Below, piece by piece: positions 36,660 through 48,380 of a DNA stretch of 64,000 nt. Positions within the stretch are counted from its first letter, which is position 1, and each line of letters begins with the position of its first letter. Below the pieces are notes generated by a model. The model was not told the DNA's origin. It saw only the letters and a list, made by a program, of their open reading frames with translations, and ran no database searches. The translations under genes were made by a program, and so were the position numbers. Source of the stretch: Humulus lupulus (taxonomy: Eukaryota; Streptophyta; Magnoliopsida; Rosales; Cannabaceae); contig NC_084793.1 of assembly GCF_963169125.1 (NCBI RefSeq), positions 98,723,071 through 98,787,070 on the forward strand, in the 5' to 3' direction.

Positions 36660-37333
36660 TAAAGAATATGGTAGAATAAACATTTCGTAATGATATTAAT
36701 ATAAATTTAAATATTATAAAATATCATTATTATAATAATATTTAATACAAAACTAAATATTTAATAATTATATTAATATAAATTCAAATGTTATAAAATA
36801 TTATTATTATAATAATATATAATACAAAACTAGATATTCAATAAATATATTAATATAAATTCAAATGTTATAAATTATTATTATTATAATTAATATATAA
36901 TACATAATCCTAATTTTTATAAAATTTTGGTGGACTAAATATTTAGTAATTATATTAATATAAATTTAGATTTTATAAAATATTATTATTATAATAATAT
37001 ATAATACAAGACTGCACATTTAATAATTACTAGGTGCAAGCAATGTGTAATGCACGCTTTCTTAGTTTTATTAAGTTCTTATGATTGCTATATAAATTTT
37101 AAATAAATAAACAATATTATATATAAAAGAATGACATAAACATATTAAAAGAAAAATTAACTAAAACATTATTTACGATTTAAAAAAATATGATAACATT
37201 TTAGATCACAAACTACCGTAATTAAGGTACAAAACATTTATAATATTATTAAAATTACACATCAATAATTGAAGAATAAACTTGGTTATTATTGATAAAA
37301 GAAAAATATTATTTTAATTTCTTATTTAATTAC
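36660..37333. repeat. AT-rich tandem repeats and left inverted-repeat arm
   Basis: A unit of about 77 bp (AATACAAAACTA, then TATTAATATAAATTCAAATG) recurs at 36744, 36821 and 36899 and, after a longer interval, 37003. A block starting ACTAGGTGCAAGCAATGTG at 37029 follows. The whole stretch, with 34140-34261, is repeated in inverted orientation at 55700-58400. Confidence 0.75.
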
Positions 37334-38358
37334 TATTGAAAAAACATTAAGAGCACGCAGCGAAAACGAGCGTGGTGGGCCCATTGTATACAACAATTTT
37401 TTTTTCATTAATCATATAAATAGTTTATATGATTAAGAAAACATCCATCCAGAAACATTAACATACAATATATTTATATATAACATATAAACATACAAGA
37501 ACATGAACTTTTACCTCTTGAAGCCTACCAAGTGTCCTTGAGTCTTTTCGTATATTTATCGATCTTCCTATCCAAAGCTTTAAGCACTCAAGCACAATCT
37601 TCCGGAGTGTTCTCTACACCTCAAGATGTGTGTGGGCACATAGAGAATATGAGTTTGCAATTTTAGGAATCACAAGTATTTCTCAACACATGAGAACTTG
37701 GATTATGGTATGAGAATGACTAGAATAAAGAAGAAGAAGAAAGACTCCTTTTGTCTGACAAGAATTATGAAATTCTCTCTGACTTATGTTTTACTCTCTA
37801 TTGTGTGCATTGTCTATCTTCTCTTTATTCTATATCATATATATATATATATATATATAAAGAGAGAGAGAGAGAAAGAGAGAGAGATATTACCTTATTA
37901 TTCCTAATAATAATAGTAATATAATAATAATAATATCATAATGCTGAAAATATTTGATTTAGGTAAATATCTAGCTTACCGAATTTGAAAAAACTATTTT
38001 CATATTATTAATTAATTAAATAAATAAAATATAAACAACACTGATACAATATCAATATATTGATACTGGCACAGTCCTTGGACTGTGTCATGCATGTATG
38101 CTATATCCCTTTTTAGGGATATTGCATTTTTCTTTTCTTTGTTTATTTAATTAAAATCAATCTTTTACAAAATAAGGTGTTAATCTTTTTAAGGAAAAGA
38201 TGACAACCATATTTTAAAATTCAAATTTTAAATTCAAAATTCAAATTAATGATCATCATTATCATCATGTTTTAAAATTCAATAAATCAAAAACTATTTT
38301 TTGACTTACTAATTTTATTTTCTCCCACTCAAATAAAATAATTAATTTAAAAAATTTA

Positions 38359-38391
<33 letters not shown>

Positions 38392-39575
38392 GAAATTAAA
38401 AACTTACATATTTAAATTAATAAATATATTTTCAAAAATTAATAATTAATTCCAAATTAATTATTCAACCTCAATTATCATATAGTTGTATACTTGACCT
38501 GAAGAATAAAATTCTTCTTAAATTCCCAAATTACAGTTTTACCATTGTATCAACTCTTACATTGATATTGTGTTGATAAAGCCACCGTGAGGACCTATGA
38601 ACCTATAATATCAAGCTCTAGTAAATATTAGATTATTAGTCAAAGCTCTTTGATTAAATAATCATATTTATTAATTGCATAATTACTCCACTATAAATAT
38701 GAGATTGAACTCTTGATAATTATAGACATACATTTACTGAATACTTTATTAAAGAATAAAGTGTCCATTGATATAATCATTACATACAACGTTAATCCTC
38801 TATTAATGGCTCATAATTAAAAGGGAATAAAATTACTATTTTACCCTTTTAGCAATATCTTGTTCTTAGAGTATCATTGACTTTACAAGTGAAGGTTGTG
38901 TCACAACAAGTTTGCGACGTGAGCGCTCATAACCTTTTCAGTTCTAAAATTCAACCCAATAGGGAACCATTATTCAATCTATAAGAAGGTATAGATTATG
39001 TATCTGTTAAAGTATGTCCCCAGCCATATATATCATTGAGTCCCCAAAATAATTGTTCTTAGCCTAATCATTCTGACAAACCTTAACGCATGAATCAAAG
39101 CATCATATAACATATATAGGAGTTCATAGCAACCTCAGGATTAAGATCATCATTTGATGTGTTTGATTAATAATATGAAACGATGTTTAAATACGTATTA
39201 ACAAATCACACCTGGTCCAATTTTATATATCATTGTATATAAAGTACCTTCACTAAAGTGTCCTACTACACTAGTGACCCAGATCTAGGTCACTTATATT
39301 CATAATACTAGCGAACCATACTAGCAGTAATTAATCTAAAGATTCCATAACTTTATTTTACTGCGAACTATTTTAAGTTTATTATCTTAATCTCGATCCT
39401 CTCATTCCAATATGAGATTAAGACCACGTAGATAAACTTTGGAATTTTCTGATATTCACTTAATATTATCAATATAATATTGAACATAGTCTATATATAT
39501 AATAATTCAATTCAATTATTTTTTTAATTTAAAATATTTTCAACTACAATTGCTTTAAGGGCACTATTCCCAACA
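37334..39575 (-). mobile_element. 3' LTR of a Copia element (Copia-3)
   Basis: A 2242-bp LTR; the minus strand begins TGTTGGGAATAGTGCCC at 39575 and ends TTTTTTCAATA at 37334. A polypurine tract (minus AAGTGGGAGAT) precedes it at 39576-39586. It is related to the LTRs at 1377-5645 and 59882-61896. The left flank is ATTAC (37329-37333) and the far right flank of the element is GTTAC (54800-54804), a TSD with one mismatch. A hairpin lies at 38068-38089 and a TA/GA tract at about 37829-37887. Confidence 0.85.
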
Positions 39576-40264
39576 ATCTCCCACTTGTCCTAAAGCAAAT
39601 TAAGACATCTCTATCCATATGTCAATCACATTCTCCTGACCGATTTTGTCTAACAAAGTCTTTGTCACAATTTTGTAAGAAACTGTTTTGAAGTTATCTT
39701 GAAGATCATTACATCAATTATGTAAAATTGTCTTGAATGAAATGATACTTCATTTCATGTGCTTTACCCTCTCATGATTTCTAGCTCTTCTAGAATAATT
39801 GTATCTCCATTTCTTTCGCAATGAGATACTTGCTGTTTATTCTAGTCTGAAACCTTTTCCAGAATGACAAAGAACTCAACTAAATCAAATAGCCTGTTTA
39901 ACTGCTCGTAGCTGTTATATTTCGACTTTTGTGGTGGAACATATAAATCTAAAATGTCTAACACATTTCTAGATTAATGTGTCTGCTCTATAGTTATGAA
40001 GCTGATTTAAAATCAGTTCATCCTTTGGGATTTTAAGTCTCTGCCTAAATGCACATACATATAATCTCTATTATATTTAAGATACTCAAAATTAAGTCTT
40101 TATAATTATTCAATGACTCAATCTATCATTGGATTGACAACTGCTGACTATTCCCACCGTTTAACAAATGTCAAAACATAATATTTGATACTTTAAACAG
40201 TCTATCACTGAGTTGTAGGAATACCTATCTCATGTCCTCTTTTCTAGTAAAAGAATAAATGGAC
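39576..40264 (-). pseudogene. Copia-3 internal remnant, too decayed to read
   Basis: The sequence next to the polypurine tract should encode the RNase H end of pol. Only scraps such as KHMK..SI can be seen on the minus strand. It ends where the Tat-type element was inserted at 40265. Confidence 0.55.
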
Positions 40265-40803
40265 TGTTGACGCGGTTTTTCGCCAACGGCAGATTAAGAA
40301 ATCTAATAAGGATATTAGTGCTAAATTGTAAACTGCAATGAAATAATAAGAACCCTCTTGTACACACACAAATTTTACGTGGTTCAGTGGTTAAAATCTA
40401 CCTAGTCCACGAGACAGTATTATTGCTTTTCTCTCACAATTTTTGCAGAGTTTTAGTAATACAAAAATGTTGTCTTCTTCCCTGTCCATTATCCTTGATA
40501 TTTATAGGGGAATTTCCTGGACAAGTTTGGGTAACCGCGTGAATAAATAAGGTATATATTTAATACATATTATTCCTATTTACATTGGGATATGATTTGA
40601 TAACAGAATAGAATATTTCGCTTTTATTTTTTAAGCTTCTGTAATTAAGTCCCTTGGGACCAAAACAATTGCCTTCAAGCTCAAGTCGAGGCTTTTTCTC
40701 CACGAGATGACCATATATTTTTTAATATACATCTAACTTGAGATCTATTCATATTTCCCTTAGTATATTGTTTTCTTATGCTTATGAATCCTTAGATTCT
40801 TGT

Positions 40804-41382
40804 TGTTATCCAAAAAACAAGCATGGATGACATGGCAAACATTTAGTGCACGTGGCTAACATCTGGCAGAGTTCGTGCTTGACTATCGACCAGGAAGACA
40901 TCTAGTGTCACGATGTTTGATCTCTTCATACGACCAGCCTGGTCGTACGCATGCTATACACATAAAAGATCCTAGGCAGTTAAGATAGTATCCGAAATTA
41001 TCTCCCATGATTTCCTGAGTATCCGATTATTTAGGAAATAATATCTGTAACAAATTAATGTAAATCCTCCTTGAGCCTATAAATAGAGAAGGAGGGCTCA
41101 AGGGAAAAGGATCTTCTTCTTCTTTTTTGCTTTCTGATCATTTGATATATTGTCTTGTTCTTTAGAGGTTGGTGAAACTCATTGAACCCTAGTTCTTTGA
41201 TCACTCCTTTGAATCCTATATCAATAACAATTCAAGTGGATGTAGGTTATTGCCAGATTCTGGGGCCGAACCACTATAAAATTTTGTGTTCTTTATTATT
41301 TCGTCATCACATTCTTTCCAACGTGTTTGTCCATATCAAGCAAATTTGACTCCGTGTCAGTTGGCCAAAATCAGGGTCAACA
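40804..41382 (+). repeat. 5' LTR of Tat-plus
   Basis: TGTTATCC...GGTCAACA, 579 bp. A TATA box TATAAATA is at 41078-41085. A 19-bp dyad TACGACCAGCCTGGTCGTA is at 40929-40947. Confidence 0.95.
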
Positions 41383-41385
41383 TTC

Positions 41386-41403
41386 TGGTGCTTTCATTGA
41401 GAG
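41386..41403 (+). other. Primer-binding site of Tat-plus
   Basis: TGGTGCTTTCATTGAGAG starts three bases after the LTR. The position is right for a primer site; I cannot name the tRNA with certainty. Confidence 0.75.
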
Positions 41404-41429
41404 CTTGATACATTATCGTTGAAAGATCA

Positions 41430-43290
41430 ATGGCGAAAACTACCAAGAAAAGTAGACAGGTAGCCGGCGCTGCACCATCTCACCCGCCTCCTCCTCCTCC
41501 AAACGTGGCTAAGGATGAGCCACATTTGGAATTTGATGAGGAAGAAATGGACTCCGAAACGCTGAAGAATACCCTAGGGGTATTGCAGGAGGAACTGGCC
41601 AATCTGAGAGCCGGCCAGGAAAGTGCTGTCAAAATCATGGCGCGGCAGCAACAAGTAATTGAACGGCAGCGCCTGGAGCTGAGTAAAAGACAGGCGGAGA
41701 TGGATCGTCGCCAGAGGGAGGCCATGGCAGCCCTCGAGGCAGCCCTACAACTAACTAGGAATCAGGCTACACCCGCCTCGCAGCCTGATCAACCTGCAAA
41801 TGGGCCACCCCACAGGGGTCCCAATTCTAGCTCGCGTATCCAACCCTCGAGCCCACAAAGGCCCGAGCAGCCACCGGCACCTCAGGAGGATGTCCCACTG
41901 ATGGACCCTGAGGCACAGCCTCTATCCCAAGCTGGTCGCGGCAATCCCCCGCAGCAGAGGCAGAATAGGGCTGGGCAGCCGCCTCGCAGTCCTAGACGCT
42001 ACAGGGGTGACAAACCAAACCCTCCGAGCAGAGGACATCGTCCACCTGGTAACAGGAGGAACTCAAAGTTAGGCTCTGCGGTCTGAGGCCCCCCACGGCA
42101 TGATAATGCATAGGGACCTGCCGACCAACGCAGGCCACCCTCTAACGCTCAGGAGGTTCCAGTCCGGGAAGGCAACCGAGGGAACAGTCGATCCCACCAT
42201 AGCCAATCAAGATTCAGAGATGGCCATGGTTATAACGAGGCCGATTCAGGCAGGGGAAATGCCGGTCGGAGAAATGAAGAAAGAGGTGGAGGCAAAAGCC
42301 AGCCACCTCGGGATGACCAACCCAAAAGACGGGACGCTGGGGGGCAGCCCAGAAAAAGTAACGACTTCAACCGGTTCGGAGCTAGCGAGCAGCGGAGGAG
42401 AGATGAGGATTTGAGAGATGTACTCAACGAGCGCCACGAGCGGCACGACGAGTATGTCCCCCCTAGTACCAGAGGTCACGGCAATTCCTGGCATTGTGTA
42501 GGCCCAGATAGATGCCCTCAACCAGGCATTGCAGCAGCTGGTCGGGGGAAGAATGTCTTATATCGACCATGATAGGAGAAAAGGTACTCCTTTCATCCAA
42601 AGGATAGCTATGACAGAAACTCCTCGTAAGTTTAAGATGCCTACGCTTCCAAACTTTGATGGGTATGGTGAGCCGATATCTCACGTCAACAAGTTTGAGA
42701 TACAAATGGACATTCAGAAAGTGTCCGAAGACGCTCGGTGCAGGATCTTCCCTGCAATACTTTCTGATGCTACACAGGAGTGGTTTTTCAAATTCCCTCC
42801 TGTAAGTATAGTTTCCTGGGAAATGTTCGTAAAGGAGTTCTACGGACAGTTCTACGCGGGTCGTGTGCACCCGACTGAGGTAAACCAGCTAGTTGAAATA
42901 CGCCAGCAAGACGGAGAACCACTGAAGGACTACGTCCAGTGCTTTATGCAAGCAGCTGCGGGAGCAAAAATAGTGGGAGACGAAGGCAAGATGATGGCCA
43001 TAACCGCAGGGGTTAAACGTCGCATGCCTCTCTGGGACAGCCTCAGAAAACATGGGGTTAGAACTACCCAGGAATTCTTGGATCGAGTTGATCGATACAT
43101 CAAGCTCGAAGATGCTATTGCCAATGAAGGGAAGCCCCCAGGCAAGGATAAGGGGACTGCCGAGCCCGCTAAAGCCGCCAATGGGTCCAAGCCCAACGAC
43201 AACGGCAAAGGCAACGGGAACGGCAATGGCAATGGCAAGAATGGGGGGAAACGACCACACAATGAGCCTTCCACCTCGGACAATAAATGA
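41430..43290 (+). pseudogene. Tat-plus gag
   Basis: It starts with ATG at 41430, 27 bases after the primer site. The first 218 residues are low-complexity with a coiled coil (RQQQVIERQRLELSKRQAE) and a Pro/Gln/Arg-rich tail. A stop at 42084-42086, another in the spacer and a frameshift before about 42510 lead to the conserved gag domain at 42529-43290 (KMPTLPNFDGYGEPISHVN, WFFKFPP.SI.SWEMFVKEF, a Retrotrans_gag pattern). It ends in an Asn/Gly/Lys-rich tract and a TGA at 43288-43290 that is in frame with the protease. Gag would build the particle; this copy is interrupted. Confidence 0.9.
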
Positions 43291-44367
43291 TCCAAGGGTA
43301 ATCGTTATGAACCTCGGTTCACTAACTATACTGCCCTTATTGAATCTCGGGGAGAGGTTTATCAGGCCACGAGTTCTAGTGTGCCTTATAAGAAACCCGC
43401 TCCCATTCGAAAGGATATTTCGAGAAGAGACACTACCAAGTTCAGTCGTTATCATAGCGACTACGGACATGATACCAACGAATGCAACCAGTTGAAGGAT
43501 GAGATCGAGTTCCTTATTAGACAAGGACACTTGAGAAGATATATACGGGCCTCGAGAAATTCCCAACGAGAGGCTCCAGGTGGCAACGAGCAAGCGCCCA
43601 CACGCCAACGCTCGCCACCTTTACAGCCTGATCCTGTAACTGGCACATTGTTAACCATCTGTGGAGGCCCGCACCTCGCGCGAAACAGCGGAAAGGCCAG
43701 AGAACAATATGCTCGGACTCTGCGCCACGACCAGGACATCGAGATGATGACTGTGGATGACCGCGCGCCGAAAAAGGCTCGGTCAGAAGAGGGCGAAATA
43801 ACCTTCTCTGATGGCAACACCCAGCAGGTCCGGTTTCCACATTCCGATCCGCTGGTCGTGGATATCCAAATGGCCAACATGATGGTGAAGAGAGTGCTAG
43901 TTGATACAGGAAGTTCGGTGAACATCCTGTATAAGTCTTCGCTGGAACGCATGAAGTTGTCCGTTAAGAACCTGGAGCCCTGCAACCAAACAATATACGA
44001 CTTCTCTGGTGAGGGACTCGCCCCCGCAGGGTCAATCAGACTACTAGTGATAGCAGGTACAACGCTTGCTACCAGGACATTACTCGCTACTTTCATAGTA
44101 GTCGATTGTCCTTCGGCGTACAATGTCGTCATTGGGAGGCCTATACTGGTTGATCTACGGGCTGTCACCTCCATATGGCACTTGGCCATGAAATTCCCGA
44201 CAGACGCAGGGGTAGGACGTGTGTTGGGAAACCAGAGGGAGGCCAGGGAGTGCTACAACGCCTTAGTCATGAAGGCGAAGAAGGGAACGTCAAAAAGCAC
44301 TCCCCCAGATAGGTTGCAGATGGTGATTGATACACAAGCCCAATCCGGTGATGAAGTCACCAAATAG
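43291..44367 (+). pseudogene. Tat-plus protease region
   Basis: The frame continues from gag after the TGA. It includes a zinc-finger-like YHSDYGHDTNECNQLKDEIE segment and the aspartic protease motif VLVDTGSSVNILY with the downstream flap and YNVVIGRPILV. The catalytic D-T-G is intact. A TAG at 44365-44367 separates it from RT in the same frame. It would process the gag-pol polyprotein. Confidence 0.92.
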
Positions 44368-45800
44368 GGTGTTGCCCAAAGTGAGGATAGAGATTTAGAT
44401 CCTCGCTTTGGGGATTTTGAAGAAAATGTTGGACTCGTCGAGGACCTAGAAGAGGTCCAACTTGACGAGAAAGACCCGACCAAAGTCGTAAAGGTTGGGA
44501 AAAACTTAGAACCAACCACGAAGCATGCACTGGTGGAGTTTTTGCGGAAAAGTCAGGAAGTCTTTGCCTGGTCGCACAAAGACATGGCTAGGATAGATCC
44601 TGCAGTGATCAACCATGTCCTAAACATAGACAAGAGTTTCCCACCCGTGCAACAGAAAAGAAGGTTGCTCGATAAGGATCGCTCGATAGCCTTAAAAGAA
44701 GAAGTTGAAAGATTAAAGGAGAATGGGTTCATCAGGGTGGCGTTTTATCCATTGTGGGTCTCTAATCCAGTACTGGTTCCCAAGCCTAACGGAAAATGGC
44801 GAACCTGTGTGGATTTTACAGATCTCAATAAAGCTTGCCCAAATGATTGCTTCCCACTCCCAAGGATCGACCAGTTGGTCGATGCTACTGCAGGACACGA
44901 GATCCTCTCCTTCATGGATGCATGCATCCCCCTGACGAGGATCACACCAGCTTTCGGACCGATACGGGATTATACTATTATAAGGTAATGCCCTTCGGAC
45001 TGAAAAATGCAGGTGCGACTTACCAGCGATTGATTAACCACATGTTTAAAGAATTGATCGGCGTAAACATGGAGGTGTACGTGGACGACATGCTGGTAAA
45101 GTAGAAAAAAGCAGAAGGACATGTGAAGGATTTACGAGAGTGCTTTGATGTATTGAACAAATACCAAATGAAATTAAATCCTCGCAAATGTTCCTTTGGA
45201 GTCGGATCAGGGAAGTTCTTGGGGTTTATTGTCAATTCAAGAGGAATCGAGGCCAACCCCGACAAGATAAAAGCCCTGATCGACATGAAATCACCAGAGA
45301 AGATCAAGGATGTACAAAGTTTAACTGGGAGAATTGCCGCCCTAAGTAGATTCATTTCCAAATCAACGGACAAATGCGTCCCTTTCTTCAATCTACTTAG
45401 GGGCAACAAGAAGTTCGAATGGACAGGAAACTGCGAGCAAGCTTTTCAGGCCTTAAAAGCCCATATGGCACAGCCTCCTATCTTATCAAAGCCTATCGAA
45501 GGAGAAACTTTGTTCATTTACCTGGCGATCACTAAAGTTGCTGCTAGTGCGGTAGTACGAGAGGAAGAAGGCGTACAAAAGCAGTTTACTATGTAAGAAA
45601 AAGGCTAATCGGAGTAGAACTGAGGTATCCTCCCATCGAGAGGTTAGCGTATTGTTTAATCTTGGCCTCATGGAAGCTACGTCCTTAGTTCCAAGCCCAT
45701 CCTATTATAGTTTTAACTGACCAGCCCCTTCGGCAAGTCCTCCAAAAACTAGAGGCGGCTGGGCGTTTATTAAAATGGGCAGTCGAACTAGGGCAGTTCG
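44368..45800 (+). pseudogene. Tat-plus reverse transcriptase and first RNase H
   Basis: RT opens with the linker ALVEFLRKSQEVFAWS and motifs NPVLVPKPNGKWRTCVDF and LNKACPNDCFPLPRID. After SFMDA a frameshift near 44925 moves to the frame holding MPFGLKNAGATYQRLIN and the active-site YVDD. A TAG at 45102-45104 follows, then the thumb (LNPRKCSFGV..GKFLGF). The first RNase H (FEWTGNCEQAFQALK) runs to a TAA at 45594-45596 and decays after it. It would make cDNA and remove template RNA. Confidence 0.92.
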
Positions 45801-45802
45801 AT

Positions 45803-46330
45803 ATGACATATTCATCGCGAGCAGCAGTAAAGGGACAAGTCTTGGCTGGTCTTATTGCAGAGTTCACCGAACTCCCACACAACGAGCAGTGCGAGAAGCC
45901 TAGTGCGCCTGAGCCTCAAGATGAAGCTCCTTCGTGGAAGTTATTCACAGATGGGTCGTCCAACGAATCTCATGCGGGAGCAGGGGTGATCTTGATAACG
46001 CCATAAGGGCATCGATTTCACTGCGCCATTAGGTTCGAATTCGCAGCGTCAAATAATGAAGCCGAATACGAAGCACTCCTCGCTGGATTAAGAATGGCAA
46101 AAGACATGAGTATAAAGGTGCTGGATATTTACAGTAATTCACAGCTGGTAGTGAATCAAGTTCTAGGGGAATATCAAGCACGAGGCCTGAAAATGGTGGC
46201 CTACTTGAACAAAACTAAAGACCTGTTAGCCTAGTTCACGAAGTATACCCTCCAACAAATACCCCGAGATCAGAATTCGAACGCAGATGCCTTAGCCAAA
46301 CTCGCGAGCGCGAAAGATGTTGACACTTTG
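45803..46330 (+). pseudogene. Tat-plus second (archaeal-like) RNase H
   Basis: LFTDGSSNESHAGAGVILI gives the first catalytic Asp. After a TAA at 46004-46006 come ASNNEAEYEALLAGLRMAK (Glu), SNSQLVVNQVLGEY (where the usual Asp before S is Asn) and DQNSNADALAKLAS. Another stop lies near 46231. A second RNase H after the first is the hallmark of Tat elements. Confidence 0.88.
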
Positions 46331-47647
46331 AATATTGTGCCAGTGGAAAGATTGAGCGAGCCAAGAATACGAGCAAATGAAACCAGTATGGAAATCCGAA
46401 TGGAAGATACATGGATGGCGCCTTACTTGGAGTATCTTACAAATGGTGTACTACCAGCAGATAGAAACAAGGACAGAATTCTCCAAAGGCAGGCTGCTAG
46501 GTATATACTGGTCGATGGTGTTCTATACCGAAGAGGATATTCCATGCCACTACTCAGATGTATTACACTAGAGAAAGCTAATGAGCTAATGAAGGAAGTA
46601 CATGAAGGCTTCTGCGGGGATCATGCTGGGGGGCAAAGTTTGGCGAAAAAGATTATAAGACAGGGTTATTTCTGGCCGACCTTGAACGAAGATTCAATGG
46701 AGTTTGTGCAAAAGTGTGATAAGTGTCAGAGATTTTCCAAAATCCCACGCGCAGCTCCAAATGAGTTAAAGCAGATGTAGAGTCCTTGGCCTTTTGCAGT
46801 ATGGGGTATAGACTTAATTGGATCCCTGCCAACAGGAAAAGGCGGAGTGAAGTACGCAGTTGTAGTAGTCGATTACTTCACCAAATGGGCCGAAGCTGAA
46901 CCACTCGCTACCATAACGACCAAGAAAGTTCTTGACTTTGTCATCAAGAACATTGTTTGCCGATATGGTTTGCCTCGAAAGATTGTCTCAGACAACGGAA
47001 CCCAGTTTGACAGTGACTTATTCACAGACTTCTGCGAAAGGCACGGGATTATTAAAAGCTTTTCTTCAGTCGCTCATCCTCAAGCAAATGGGCAGGTCGA
47101 GGAAGTGAATAAAATGCTTAAGGACACCCTGAAGAAAAGACTTGAAGACGCTAAAGGAGCATGGCCAGAACAGCTGCCTGAAGTCCTCTGGTCGTATAGA
47201 ACTTCTCATCGAACAGCAACAGGTCATACTCCATTTTCCTTAGCATATGGGTATGAAGCTATGTTGCCCGTCGAATTAGATCCCCCCTCACATCGACACA
47301 TTATATACGACCAGAGCCAGAATAGCCAACTAATGATGGAGTCCCTAGACTCAATTGAAGAAATACGAGAACGAGCCCAACTCCGAGTTGCTGCGTACCA
47401 GCAAAAGGTCGCCTGGTATTTTAACTCAAAAGTAAAAGAAAGGAAATTCAACGTCGGTGACCTAGTGGTACGACGAGTTTTCTTGAATACCCGCGACCCC
47501 ACTGCTGGAGTGCTCGGACCAAACTGGGAAGGGCTTTACCAGATTGAAGAAGTCCTTCATCCGGGCACCTACAAACTTGCACGCTTAAATGGAGATCTCG
47601 TTCCATGCTACTGGAATGGAGAATACCTGTGCAAGTATTATCAGTGA
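46331..47647 (+). pseudogene. Tat-plus integrase
   Basis: The HHCC zinc domain is VHEGFCGDHAGG...KCDKCQRF, followed by a TAG at 46778-46780. The catalytic core has WGIDLIGSLP (Asp), SDNGTQFDS (Asp) and ANGQVEEVNKML (Glu). The GPY/F-type C-terminal region (LGPNWEGLYQIEEV, then GTYKLARLNGDLV) ends at 47647 without a chromodomain. The 46847-47647 part is the longest intact stretch of pol. Confidence 0.93.
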
Positions 47648-48380
47648 ACAGTCCTTCTTAAAGGAATGACTTGTATTAATTTTTACTTTTTACAAGTTTC
47701 GAAAAAGGGTTAGCCACGTTGTATGGCTAATCGCTTATAAGTGTAAGATCTTTTTTTTTAAAGATCACTCGTACAGATATGTTTAGTCCATTTTAATATG
47801 AGATCATAAGGGACTGTGTGCAGCCAGTCATTCTTGCCAACCTTTGTAAATTTATTTTTACAAGTATTTGTTCATTATGTGTGTTTTTTTGTTGTATTAT
47901 AAATGTTATGTTTACTATCGAGCAGTAATGTTTGCACAGGTCGTGGTCAAGGCAAGTGACCAAGGACCTAAAGCTCCTCGATCACTTGGGGGGCACATAA
48001 GGTACATCGATAGCAAAGCATACCAAAGGGTATGTAAACACATGAACAAAATAAGTGAAAGCATGCTACGGTACTTAGAGTATTTTTCAAAATTTATGTT
48101 TTGTTAAATCAAACCAAAGTACTATGCTATGTTCGGTCATGCGAACAGATATTATAATAAAAGAAACATTATAATATCAATAAGGAAATCTTTTACACCA
48201 TGAGAAGTATTGCTCAGATGTAATTGTTCAATTAAAAGTAAAAAGCTTTTGCCTCGCGAGCAGTATCACTCGGATGTAATTGTTCAGTTATAAGTAAAAA
48301 AGCTGCCCTTGCAGCAATAAAAATAAATTGTCTTTACAAGCAGACCCGTGGGCCATAAAAACAAAATAAAAGAAATTTTT
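47648..48380 (+). other. Spacer between integrase and antisense gene
   Basis: No gene is seen. An imperfect direct duplication of about 45 bp (GATGTAATTGTTCA.TTA) lies at 48207-48251 and 48261-48304. The convergent integrase and antisense gene end on opposite sides of this spacer, so termination signals for both probably lie here. Confidence 0.6.

Noticed and set aside
37698..37907. 69-aa frame with IYIYIYI and RERE repeats
   Set aside because: It is a translation of TA and GA microsatellites within the Copia-3 LTR.
42889..44189. Long minus-strand frames of 239 and 242 aa
   Set aside because: They oppose the gag and protease frames of Tat-plus, which carry clear motifs; these are shadows.
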